From: Planctomycetota bacterium
GTDB taxonomy: Bacteria; Planctomycetota; B15-G4
Direction: 5' to 3'
NCBI GenBank assembly: GCA_021604805.1
Contig: BQJR01000002.1
Location: forward strand, 456,665-520,664
DNA: 64,000 nucleotides
Shown one piece after another: positions 57,501 to 64,000 of this stretch. The position numbers were made by a program, and so were the translations under genes. Each line of letters starts with the position of its first letter. Within the stretch, counting starts at the first letter, position 1. The notes under the pieces were generated by a model. The model saw nothing but the letters and a program-made list of their open reading frames with translations. It searched no databases and had not been told where the DNA came from.

Positions 57501-58031
57501 CTGCACGGAACCGTGAACGACACGTCCGGCAAGGCACTGGCCAACATCCCGGTCTGGGCGCGTCACGACAACACGGGCAGCTGGCTCAGCCTCTTCTCGG
57601 AGACCCAGACCAACGCAGCTGGCGAATACACACTCGACAGTCTCGCAGAGGGCAGCTGGACGCTCGTGTTCGGCGGCACCACGCACGCCGTGCATGTGGC
57701 GGGCAGTCAGGTCGCGCGCGTGGGAGTGAGCACGCGCGTCGACGCCGTCCTCAGCGAAGGCGCCGAGATCTTCATTCAGCGCGACGGCGGCACGCAGGGA
57801 CTCGCGACAGAACTCTCGGGGGAGTTGGGTGTTCTCCCCAGTGGGCTCTCGAGCCTCTCCGACCTCATGGCCGGAGGCAGCACGGAACCCGGACAACAGC
57901 GACTTGCGAGGGTGGCACCGGGAAGTTACCGGCTGCTCGTGCGCGATGGCGGCGAGCTGATCCTCAACCAAGTCGTGCTCGTGACAGCAGGACAGGAGCG
58001 GGTCGTCGTCCCCATCGAGCCCTCCAACTGA
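54525..58031 (+). CDS. giant carboxypeptidase-regulatory-like domain membrane protein
   Basis: A 1168-residue paralogue-like partner of the divergent gene. It has an N-terminal TM helix (about 7-26), a spacer, then about ten carboxypeptidase-regulatory domains with repeated boundary sequences such as SGVVLDEDDAPVPQASVRLM, GGLVVNADTGAPIEGARVLA and AGRVVAATDGRGLGGVRVLL, and TD-x-EG-x-F turns. The last 120 residues break the pattern (glycine-rich, GGTQGLATELSGELGVLPSG). No protease active site is seen. GAAG precedes the ATG. It is likely an envelope or surface scaffold; the ligand is unknown. Confidence 0.8.
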   Translation: MTRARSSVLPIAALALILIAVTSWLLLQDTRETDAGGSAPLQPSDSNSTVVDAVAPVSLEPAQSETLALPDAPATAELSADEQLAETVAKVPWRSLHGRVRRSDGGELPQGLHVIAAKQRPYPRIAKGSLQSAVARNFGVDLDIPVKGSQLALATRTPVRADGSFEMQRFPAKDAWLQLDHHTWFTPEPLQVFANDDDVELLIELGACVEGVLTDSAGESAERHRLNATTVTDPWQVFENNVLIVHSATVPSDASGHYLLGPLPADTELRLSVSAENGLQGATRDLPPLAPGDRHQADFTLTVGAGVSGVVLDEDDAPVPQASVRLMAAALDMMKAGIGGDIPDERTHTDSEGAFSFEGIAPGSYRLVLATADYVPEVSETPFELASGQQLAGVELRARRGEALGGLVVNADTGAPIEGARVLAARRPSMVNLRANTDRRYREAATTDATGRFHVRGFEEAKLRVWVSANGYVRTEQDVTAGDLDLRVELQRSLKMSGVVISLEDAEPVTDYLVGLVPSGGLVNMAALAGGGSGPEPVLPERVRDPDGRFQLTGLRAGSYELSVNAPGFARSVLEGVTLERGKDLNGLVIYAQQEARVSGRVVDALSGAPVPGALLTTDRSDMMSMLTAAMSQPGPRTHTDDDGHFVLTGLGGDEATITVKHEEFVAETLAPLVLASGELRELGELRLSRGASVYGTVVDELDAPIGGLTVLVANTIGSLVKRDKTDDEGHWRVVGLPPDTYVVTRMDFQLDTNAASNASMLKDLVSIPVTLEADEEKRVDLVAPGADGTTLEGLVSSRAGPVANATLVVLPDRGGVQPRYTGTDSEGHYEIKGLAPGPWLLQVVPSDGEGFGGQQGMPTTTVAELVEVGAGPSQRHDIRVPGGRLAGRVVAATDGRGLGGVRVLLERAGGEPHPSRIMAAVGGRVGETYSSANGEFAFTHLASGTYDLIAGGTNMVGFGETGWASTRLEQQQVHESRADFSVEIELEPGAALHGTVNDTSGKALANIPVWARHDNTGSWLSLFSETQTNAAGEYTLDSLAEGSWTLVFGGTTHAVHVAGSQVARVGVSTRVDAVLSEGAEIFIQRDGGTQGLATELSGELGVLPSGLSSLSDLMAGGSTEPGQQRLARVAPGSYRLLVRDGGELILNQVVLVTAGQERVVVPIEPSN

Positions 58032-58050
58032 CCACCTCCGAAGTGCGTGC

Positions 58051-58056
58051 TAGACT
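58051..58056 (+). promoter_or_regulatory. extended -10 box (TGCTAGACT) before the small TPR-like gene
   Basis: TAGACT preceded by TGC gives an extended -10 pattern, 35 nt before the ATG at 58086. It overlaps the spacer after the giant protein gene and suggests separate transcription. Confidence 0.4.
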
Positions 58057-58085
58057 CCACCAGCCTCTGGCAAAGCCCCACACCA

Positions 58086-58598
58086 ATGATCCAAATGCCT
58101 CTTCGACGCCTCTTCCTCGGGTTGCGCGCTCGCTTCCATCTCTGGAGCGGGCGTCGTGCGTACCGGGCTGGCCGACTCAACATGGCGCATCGCCATCTGG
58201 GCTCGGTGGTGGCCTGCGGCCACGGCGGCTTCGCGACCTTCCTGCTGCTCGGAAAGATCGCCTACCGCGAGCGCGACCTGCACCGCGCCGCTGATTTCTT
58301 CCACCGCGCCTTCAGCGCCGATCCGAGCCGCTTCGCGATGGAAGGCTTCCCGAGCAACTTCATCGAGAACCTGCGCAAGCAACCCGAGCTCACCACGCAC
58401 ACCTCGTACCGCGTGATCATCGAAGCTGCCGGAGCCGAAGCGCGCTCTCGGCACGCCGTGGGAGCTGTGCGTGCGGCTGGCACGCAGCGCAGCAACGCAG
58501 AGCAAGAGCGCTTGGAGGGCCGCCCTCCGATCCTGCCCGGCGAAGGCGTGGAAATCGACTGGGACGCCGAGGCGCGCAAGCTCTTCGACCAGCACTGA
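58086..58598 (+). CDS. small protein with a TPR-like unit, unknown function
   Basis: About 170 residues. A basic N-terminus (LRRLFLGLRARFHLWSGRRA) is followed by a helical pair resembling one or two TPR units (LNMAHRHLGSVVACGHGGFA, then RDLHRAADFFHRAFSADPSRF) and a charged C-terminal region. No TM or signal peptide is clear. The start is uncertain (ATG 58086, ATG 58095 or GTG 58047); none has a good ribosome site. It sits between the giant surface protein and gcvT without close coupling to either. Confidence 0.6.
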   Translation: MIQMPLRRLFLGLRARFHLWSGRRAYRAGRLNMAHRHLGSVVACGHGGFATFLLLGKIAYRERDLHRAADFFHRAFSADPSRFAMEGFPSNFIENLRKQPELTTHTSYRVIIEAAGAEARSRHAVGAVRAAGTQRSNAEQERLEGRPPILPGEGVEIDWDAEARKLFDQH

Positions 58599-58761
58599 GT
58601 CGGTGCGCCTCGGGGGGCGCCTCGGGGCGCTCGGCCGCTCTCTTCCGTAGCGCGACGCCATCGCCGTCCGCTCGGTTCGCTGCAGCTCCCGGGCTGGCCA
58701 CTGGAGCGGCTGATCTGCCATCATGGTCGGTCTTTCGCCACCCTGCCGGAGTCCACGGCCC

Positions 58762-59871
58762 ATGGCCAGCGACCAGCTCCGCCGCACGCCTCTCACCGAG
58801 TGTCACGAAGCCGCCAAGGCGCGTCTCGTGGACTTCTCGGGCTTCCTCATGCCGGTGCAATACGACGGCATCCTCGAAGAAGCGCAGCGCGTGCGCACCA
58901 AGGCCGGCCTGTTCGACCTGTGCCACATGGGGCGCTGCCGCATCGTGGGTGAACGTCGGCTCGAGGCTGCGCAGTTCCTGGTTCACGTGAACGTGCACAA
59001 GATGAAGCAGGGCGCCATCCGCTACAGCTTCTTCGCGCGCGACGACGGCACCACCATGGACGACGTGCTCGTCTACATGGACAGCGACGCCGAAGAAGTC
59101 TTCTTCTGCATCAACGCCGGCAACCGCGACCGCGACCTGGCCTGGATGCGCGAGGTCTGCGCGCGCTTCAGTTGCGAACTCCAGGATCAATCCGACGAGC
59201 TCGCCATGATCGCGATCCAAGGTCCGAGCTCGGTCGAAACGCTGAACCCGCTCTGCGACGTGGACGTCGGCGGCATCAAGTACTACGGCTTCGTGCGCGG
59301 CACGGTCTGCGGCGTGCCCGCCATGATCTCGCGCACCGGCTACACCGGCGAAGACGGCTTCGAGATCTACTTCGCCGAAGCCGAAGCGCCCCGCATCTGG
59401 AACGCGATGCTCGACTCGGGCAAGCCCCACGGCGTCACGCCGATCGGCCTGGCCGCGCGCGACACGCTGCGTCTCGAAGCCGGCATGGCGCTCTACGGCC
59501 ATGAGCTCGACGACACCACGAACCCCGTGGAAGCCGGCATCGTCGTCAAGCCGACCAAGCACCCGCACGACTTCTCGGGGCGCGCCGCCATCGACAAGAT
59601 GGCCGAAGACGGCCCCGAGCGCGTGCTCGTGGGCTTCACCACTGAGAGCCCGCGCGTGCCGCGCCAGGGCTACGACGTCGTGAGTGTCGACGGCACCCCG
59701 ATCGGCAAGGTCTGCAGCGGCTCGCCGAGCCCCACACTCGGCACCACGATCGGCACGGCCTACGTGGTCGCCGACCATGCCGCCCCCGGAACCCTGCTCG
59801 CCATGGACATCCGCGGCAAGCGTCACGAGATCCACTTGCACGCGCTGCCGTTCTACAAGCGCGAGCGCTGA
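58762..59871 (+). CDS. gcvT: glycine cleavage system T protein (aminomethyltransferase)
   Basis: A 369-residue folate-dependent aminomethyltransferase that takes the aminomethyl group from lipoylated GcvH to tetrahydrofolate, releasing ammonia. Family marks are RRTPLTECHEAAKARLVDFS, FDLCHMGRCRIVG, GTTMDDVLVY with the conserved Asp, the MISRTGYTGEDGFEIYF block, LRLEAGMALYGHELD and the C-terminal GKVCSGSPSPTLG. The length is normal. I used ATG 58762 with a GGAG some 10 nt away, not the upstream ATG at 58723. It is followed 28 nt later by gcvH. No glycine riboswitch is visible upstream. Confidence 0.95.
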   Translation: MASDQLRRTPLTECHEAAKARLVDFSGFLMPVQYDGILEEAQRVRTKAGLFDLCHMGRCRIVGERRLEAAQFLVHVNVHKMKQGAIRYSFFARDDGTTMDDVLVYMDSDAEEVFFCINAGNRDRDLAWMREVCARFSCELQDQSDELAMIAIQGPSSVETLNPLCDVDVGGIKYYGFVRGTVCGVPAMISRTGYTGEDGFEIYFAEAEAPRIWNAMLDSGKPHGVTPIGLAARDTLRLEAGMALYGHELDDTTNPVEAGIVVKPTKHPHDFSGRAAIDKMAEDGPERVLVGFTTESPRVPRQGYDVVSVDGTPIGKVCSGSPSPTLGTTIGTAYVVADHAAPGTLLAMDIRGKRHEIHLHALPFYKRER

Positions 59872-59899
59872 ACCAACCATCACAGGAGAAGGACAGGCG

Positions 59900-60280
59900 A
59901 TGAGCAGCCCCAGCGATCTTCTTTTCACCGACAGTCACGAGTGGGTCCGCATCGAGGGCGACAGCGCCACGATCGGCATCACCGCTCACGCTGCCGAGAG
60001 CCTCTCGGATCTCGTGTTCCTCGACCTGCCCGAAGCTGGCGACGATGTCACGGCCGGCGAAGGCTTCGGCGAGATCGAATCGGTGAAGGCCGTCTCCGAC
60101 CTCAAGAGCCCGGTGGGCGGCGAGGTCATCGAGGCGAACACCGACTTGCCCGACAACCTCGGCGACATCAACTCCGACCCGTACGGCAAGGGCTGGATGA
60201 TCAAGGTGAAGCACACCGGCACCGTGGATGGCCTGATGGACGCCGCCGCCTACGACGCGCACGTGGCCGCCGAAGGCTGA
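59900..60280 (+). CDS. gcvH: glycine cleavage system H protein (lipoyl carrier)
   Basis: A 126-residue lipoyl-domain protein shuttling the aminomethyl group between P and T proteins. The lipoylation site is Lys63 in ESVKAVSDLKSP, preceded by GFGEIE. Other marks are HEWVRIEGDSATIGIT and the C-terminal YGKGWMIKVK. GGAGAAGGA is well placed before the ATG. It lies in the order T-H-PA-PB. The gap to gcvPA is 177 nt, the widest in this set. Confidence 0.95.
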   Translation: MSSPSDLLFTDSHEWVRIEGDSATIGITAHAAESLSDLVFLDLPEAGDDVTAGEGFGEIESVKAVSDLKSPVGGEVIEANTDLPDNLGDINSDPYGKGWMIKVKHTGTVDGLMDAAAYDAHVAAEG

Positions 60281-60457
60281 GATGCAGCGCGCGCGTTCAC
60301 CGCGCGCACGCTCACGCGCGTGCGTCGGTGAGCCCTCGCGCACCCGCGACCCGCTTGCGATTCGCATGAGAGCGCGACGCACGCACCGAAGAACCCACCG
60401 GTAGCCCACGCGTCAGCGCGCGACGAAGCGTCGCGGGGCGCACCGCAGGAGAACACC

Positions 60458-61804
60458 GTGACCTACGTGCAGAACACCGACGAAGATCGGGCCGAGATGC
60501 TCGCCGCCATCGGCGTGGCGAGCGTCGACGAACTGATGGAAGTGATCCCGCCCGACTGCCGCTTCACCGGCGACCTCGGCGTGGGGCGCGGCCTCACCGA
60601 GCCCGAGATCACGCGCCACATGCGCGAGTTGGCCGACAAGAACATCGCGCCCGACAGCCATCCGAGCTTCCTGGGTGCGGGCGCGTACCGTCACTTCTGC
60701 CCCTCGCTGGTCGACAACCTCGTGGCGCGCACCGAGTTCTGGACGGCCTACACGCCGTACCAGCCCGAAGCGAGCCAAGGCACGCTCACCACGATCTACG
60801 AGTTCCAGACGCTGATCTGCCGACTCACCGGCATGGAGGTCGCCAACGCCTCCGTGTACGACGGCGCGACCGCCGTCATCGAGGGCGTGATGCTCAGCCT
60901 GCGCAGCGTGCGCAAGAGCAACCGCGTGATCGCCAGCCGCGGCCTGCACCCCGACACCATCGCCGTGCTGAAGACTTACCTCCGGCACATCGATGTCGAG
61001 CTCGTGCTGATCGATCTGGTCGACGGTGCGACACCCGCAGAGGCCGTCGCGGCCGTGGGTGGTGAAGGCGTCGCGGCAGTCGCCGTGCAGAGCCCCAACT
61101 TCCACGGCGTGATCGAAGACGTCGGCGCGCTCAGCGAGGCGGCGCACGGCTTGGGCGCCAAGTCGATCGTGTCCGTCGACCCGATCTCGCTCTCGGTGAT
61201 GGAGGCGCCCGGCAAACTCGGCGCCGACGTGGTCTGCGGCGAAGGCACGGGCATGGGCAACGAGCCCTGGTACGGCGGTCCCGGCTTCGGCTTCCTCGCC
61301 ACGCTCATGGAGAACGTGCGACAGATGCCCGCGCGCATCGCCGGCGAAACCACCGACCACGACGGCAACCGCGCCGTCGTGCTCACCTTCCAAACGCGCG
61401 AGCAACACATCCGTCGCAGCAAGGCCACCAGCAACATCTGCACGAGCCAACAGCTCATGGCTTTGCGCGCCACCATCTGGGCCAGCCTGCTCGGCAAGCA
61501 CGGCTTCGAAGAACTCGGCCGCGTGAACCTGAGTCGCGCGCACTACGCCGCCGACGCGCTGTGCAAACTGCCCGGCTTCGAGCTCGCCTTCCCCGGCCAA
61601 GGCTTCTTCAAGGAGTTCTGCCTGAAGACGCCCAAGCCGGCCGCAGAGATCAACGCCGCGCTGCTCGAGCAGCACGGCATCATCGGCGGCTTCGACCTCG
61701 GGCGCATCGACCCCGCGCTCGATCACCACTGGCTCGTGGCCGTCACCGACGTGAACGACAAACAAGAGATCGACGCCCTCGTGGCCGCTGTGGGAGCGCT
61801 CTGA
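60458..61804 (+). CDS. gcvPA: glycine dehydrogenase (decarboxylating) subunit 1
   Basis: A 448-residue first half of the split P protein, which with GcvPB decarboxylates glycine using PLP. Typical segments are DLGVGRGLTEPEITRHMREL, FLGAGAYRHFCPSLVD, the FWTAYTPYQPEASQGTLTTI stretch followed by YEFQTLICRLTGMEVANASV, and YGGPGFGFLATLMENVRQMP. The start is GTG 60458 with AGGAGA upstream. The stop and the next ATG share a base (TGATG), as expected for subunits made in equal amounts. Confidence 0.95.
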   Translation: MTYVQNTDEDRAEMLAAIGVASVDELMEVIPPDCRFTGDLGVGRGLTEPEITRHMRELADKNIAPDSHPSFLGAGAYRHFCPSLVDNLVARTEFWTAYTPYQPEASQGTLTTIYEFQTLICRLTGMEVANASVYDGATAVIEGVMLSLRSVRKSNRVIASRGLHPDTIAVLKTYLRHIDVELVLIDLVDGATPAEAVAAVGGEGVAAVAVQSPNFHGVIEDVGALSEAAHGLGAKSIVSVDPISLSVMEAPGKLGADVVCGEGTGMGNEPWYGGPGFGFLATLMENVRQMPARIAGETTDHDGNRAVVLTFQTREQHIRRSKATSNICTSQQLMALRATIWASLLGKHGFEELGRVNLSRAHYAADALCKLPGFELAFPGQGFFKEFCLKTPKPAAEINAALLEQHGIIGGFDLGRIDPALDHHWLVAVTDVNDKQEIDALVAAVGAL

Positions 61805-63291
61805 TGACCACCACCGAAGCCCCCACCACCTGCAGCACGGTGAGCGCCGCTGACCTCCCGCTCACGATCTTCGAGAAGTCGAAGACGGGCCGCCGCGGTG
61901 TGCGTCCGCCGCCCGCCGAAGTGCCAGACGTGGACCCCGCCAGCGTGCTGCCGAAGCACGCGCTGCGCGCCGACCTCGCCGAGCTGCCCGAAGTCGGTGA
62001 GCTCGATGCGATGCGTCACTACACGGCGCTCTCCACGCTCAACTTCGCGATCAGCAACGCCTTCTACCCGCTCGGCTCCTGCACGATGAAGTACAACCCG
62101 CTCGTGAATGAGCGGGTCGCGGCGCTGCCGGGCTTCGGTCCGTTGCACCCGATGCAGAGCGACGACCAGGCGCAAGGCGCGCTCGAGTTGTTCTGGCGCC
62201 TCGAGAAGATCCTGGCCTCGATCGCCGGGCTCGACGCCGTGAGCCTGCACCCCACCGCCGGCGCGCACGGCGAGCTCACCGCGCTGATGTGCATGCGCAA
62301 GTACCTCGACGAGAACGGCGGCGCGCACAAGAAGGTGATCCTGATCCCCGACAGCGCGCACGGCACGAACCCGGCGAGCTGCACGATGACGGGTTTCACC
62401 ACGCGCGAGCTCAAGAGCAACGCGCGCGGGCGCGTCGACATGGACTCCCTCGAAGCCGTGCTCGGCGACGACGTGGCCGGCCTGATGATCACGAACCCGT
62501 CCACGCTGGGTCTGTTCGAGCCGAACATCAAGCTGATCTGCGAGAAGATCCACGGCGTCGGCGGGCTGGTCTACATGGACGGCGCGAACATGAACGCGAT
62601 CCTCGGGCGCACGCGCCCGGGCGACTTCGGCGTCGACGTGATGCACTACAACCTGCACAAGACCTTCAGCCAGCCGCACGGCGGTGGTGGTCCGGGCGCG
62701 GGGCCGATCGCGGTCACGTCGAAGCTCGCGCCGTACCTGCCGGTGCCCAAGGTCGAGAAGGACGGCGACCGCTTCCGCATCGTGCGCAGCGCCGAACATT
62801 CCATCGGCACCACGCGCGGCTTCCTCGGCAACTTCGGCGTGGTCGTGCGCAGCTACACGTACATTCGCAGCCTGGGCGACGAGGGCCTCAAGCGCGTGGC
62901 CGACAACGCGGTGCTCAACGCGAACTACCTGCGCGCCAAGCTCGGCAAGAGCTACCGCGTGTGGGTCGACGAGTCGTGCATGCACGAGTTCGTGGCCACG
63001 GCGAAGGGCCTGCCCAACGGCATCAAGGCCACCGACATCGCCAAGCGCCTGATCGACTACGGCATCCACCCGCCCACGATCTACTTCCCGCTGATCGTGC
63101 CCGAGGCGCTCATGGTCGAGCCCACGGAAACCGAGTCGAAGGAGACGCTCGACAACTTCGTGCGCGCCATGGAAGCGATCCGCGCCGAGTGCGACGACGA
63201 CCCCGAGATGCTCAAGCACGCGCCGCACACGCGCAGCATCGGTCGGCCCGACGAGGTCGCTGCGGTGAAGAACCCGCGCGTGATCGTGTGA
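61804..63291 (+). CDS. gcvPB: glycine dehydrogenase (decarboxylating) subunit 2
   Basis: A 495-residue second half of the split P protein. The PLP-binding lysine is Lys286 in HYNLHKTFSQPHGGGGPG. Other family segments are FYPLGSCTMKYNPLVNE, LHPTAGAHGELTALMCMRKY and SAHGTNPASCTMTGF. It would work with GcvPA on glycine, passing the aminomethyl group to GcvH. The N-terminal 25 residues are variable. It is coupled to gcvPA by a one-base overlap. The lipoamide dehydrogenase (L protein) is not in the window. Confidence 0.95.
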   Translation: MTTTEAPTTCSTVSAADLPLTIFEKSKTGRRGVRPPPAEVPDVDPASVLPKHALRADLAELPEVGELDAMRHYTALSTLNFAISNAFYPLGSCTMKYNPLVNERVAALPGFGPLHPMQSDDQAQGALELFWRLEKILASIAGLDAVSLHPTAGAHGELTALMCMRKYLDENGGAHKKVILIPDSAHGTNPASCTMTGFTTRELKSNARGRVDMDSLEAVLGDDVAGLMITNPSTLGLFEPNIKLICEKIHGVGGLVYMDGANMNAILGRTRPGDFGVDVMHYNLHKTFSQPHGGGGPGAGPIAVTSKLAPYLPVPKVEKDGDRFRIVRSAEHSIGTTRGFLGNFGVVVRSYTYIRSLGDEGLKRVADNAVLNANYLRAKLGKSYRVWVDESCMHEFVATAKGLPNGIKATDIAKRLIDYGIHPPTIYFPLIVPEALMVEPTETESKETLDNFVRAMEAIRAECDDDPEMLKHAPHTRSIGRPDEVAAVKNPRVIV

Positions 63292-63305
63292 CCGACGCGC
63301 GGCGC

Positions 63306-63325
63306 GCTGTGCCCGCGGGCGCAGC
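63306..63325. terminator. hairpin between convergent gcvPB and kinase genes
   Basis: GCTGTGCCC (63306-63314) pairs with GGGCGCAGC (63317-63325) with one wobble around a tight loop, in the 43-nt space between convergent stops. It could end transcription from both sides. There is no T-run on either strand. Confidence 0.35.
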
Positions 63326-63334
63326 CGCCGCGGC

Positions 63335-64000
63335 TCAGATCGTCTCGGCGACCGCGACCCTGCCGCCGACATCAACGCGGGCGTCGGGTTGTATGTCGAG
63401 TGCGAGGTCGCGCGGCAACACGAGCCGTCGGCAGAGCCCACCGAGCTCCGAGGCTTCGAGCTGCAGGCTCCCGTGATGGCGCCGTGCGCACGCGCGGCAG
63501 GCCCACATCTGCAGACCCGTGAGGTCTTCCGCGCTCGTGATGAAGGGTTCGCGGCCGGCGTTGAACTCGTCGGGGTGCGGGATCATGCCGTCGTCGTGCA
63601 CCTCGATGGTGACCTTCGGGCCGTCGACATGCGCGCGCAGCAACACGTTGCCGCCCTCGCCGCAACGCTCCACCGCGTGCAGAGCCAAACCGAGCAAGGC
63701 CTGCTCGAGGCGCCGACGATCGGCGGCGAGCAGAACCTCCTGCGGGAGCTCGAGGCGCAAGTCGCAGGCGCGCGTGCGTAGGTGTGTCCGCAGACCGTCT
63801 TCGATACCGTGCAGCACACTCACCATGTCGAGGCTGCGCATCTGGTCTTCGTCGTGCACGCGACTCAAGGCGCGCATGCGGCGCATCAACTCTTCCATCA
63901 CGCCCATGTCGCGTTCCAAGCCCGTCACCAGGGCATCGGCTGCGCTGTCACCGTGGTGCAAGCGCGCGAGTTCAGCGAGCTGGAAGCGCAGCGACAACAA
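63335..64000 (-). CDS. histidine kinase-like ATPase (3' part, cut by window edge)
   Basis: The last 222 codons of a leftward gene that begins beyond the window. It shows a dimerisation-helix-like start (LELARLHH-type helices, then MEELMRRMRALSRVH) and an HATPase_c domain with LLAADRRRLEQALLGLALHA standing where the N-box should be. The usual Asn pair is replaced by LALHAVE. A VHDDGMIP segment corresponds to the G1 box, and ADVGGRVAVAETI ends the protein. The phospho-His region is not visible here. Because the N-box asparagine seems missing, ATP binding may be weak; the full gene is needed to judge. Confidence 0.65.
   Translation of the reverse strand: MLSLRFQLAELARLHHGDSAADALVTGLERDMGVMEELMRRMRALSRVHDEDQMRSLDMVSVLHGIEDGLRTHLRTRACDLRLELPQEVLLAADRRRLEQALLGLALHAVERCGEGGNVLLRAHVDGPKVTIEVHDDGMIPHPDEFNAGREPFITSAEDLTGLQMWACRACARRHHGSLQLEASELGGLCRRLVLPRDLALDIQPDARVDVGGRVAVAETI

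Noticed and set aside
58599..58761. Possible glycine riboswitch upstream of gcvT
   Set aside because: The 163-nt gap lacks the conserved paired aptamer cores and shows only simple GC repeats.

Overview
The window is a GC-rich bacterial chromosome segment, roughly two-thirds G+C, with 50 supportable protein genes, very tight packing and no gene-free stretch longer than 300 bases. I see no tRNA, rRNA, CRISPR array, insertion sequence or prophage. Several gene families point to a diderm bacterium, most likely a planctomycete: an ExbB/ExbD pair next to a squalene-cyclase-like toroid protein, very large carboxypeptidase-regulatory-like proteins, a CRTAC1-type VCBS/ASPIC lipoprotein, and tandem YHS and DUF2911 proteins. 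This is inference from gene content; another deep diderm lineage is possible.

Region 1 (1-17.6 kb) is an export-type polysaccharide locus. Fifteen genes read leftward from about 16.56 kb, most with start and stop codons overlapping or almost touching. In transcription order they are: OPX lipoprotein, chain-length co-polymerase, a BY-kinase-like ATPase with a degenerate P-loop, a 46-residue membrane protein, polymerase/ligase, flippase, acyltransferase, two GT4 glycosyltransferases, two acyltransferases, a GT4, a glycosyltransferase-acyltransferase fusion, ManC and ManB (cut by the window edge). A WecG/TagA-type transferase is divergent at 16.8 kb. The pattern fits a Wzx/Wzy-dependent polymer made partly from GDP-mannose and probably heavily acylated. 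The initiating phosphoglycosyltransferase is not in the window.

Region 2 (17.6-24.1 kb) holds a thiol-dioxygenase-like cupin, a divergent acyl-CoA ligase, a hybrid histidine kinase coupled to a RedB-like thioredoxin-fold protein, and a tandem YHS protein.

Region 3 (24.3-31.3 kb) is a seven-gene rightward operon: two small membrane proteins, a haem-membrane/Rieske fusion, a cysteine-motif membrane protein, OlsB-like and OlsA-like acyltransferases, and a hydrolase-DedA-ATP-grasp triple fusion. It looks like an aminolipid synthesis and modification system with its own redox chain, and is one of the two most interesting loci.

Region 4 (31.3-41.4 kb) contains an M28 peptidase, a three-gene TTGA-coupled operon (DUF5989-like small protein, rhodanese lipoprotein, BtuF-like protein), an SGNH-type membrane protein, an EttA-type ABC-F protein, an enoyl-CoA hydratase/isomerase, a DUF2911-TPR protein and a methyltransferase.

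Region 5 (41.4-58.6 kb) is envelope-related. A TPR protein, ExbB, ExbD and a 1165-residue protein form a TonB/Tol-like operon. The large protein has a beta-propeller, an S-x3-H transmembrane helix, a long linker and an alpha/alpha toroid. After it come a CRTAC1 lipoprotein, two divergent giant carboxypeptidase-regulatory-like proteins and a small TPR-like protein.

Region 6 (58.7-63.3 kb) is the glycine cleavage set gcvT-gcvH-gcvPA-gcvPB, followed by the 3' end of a convergent histidine kinase. Across the window, TAnnnT boxes repeatedly lie upstream of first genes. In several cases the box is exactly 6 nt before an ATG that has no Shine-Dalgarno sequence, which predicts leaderless mRNAs.
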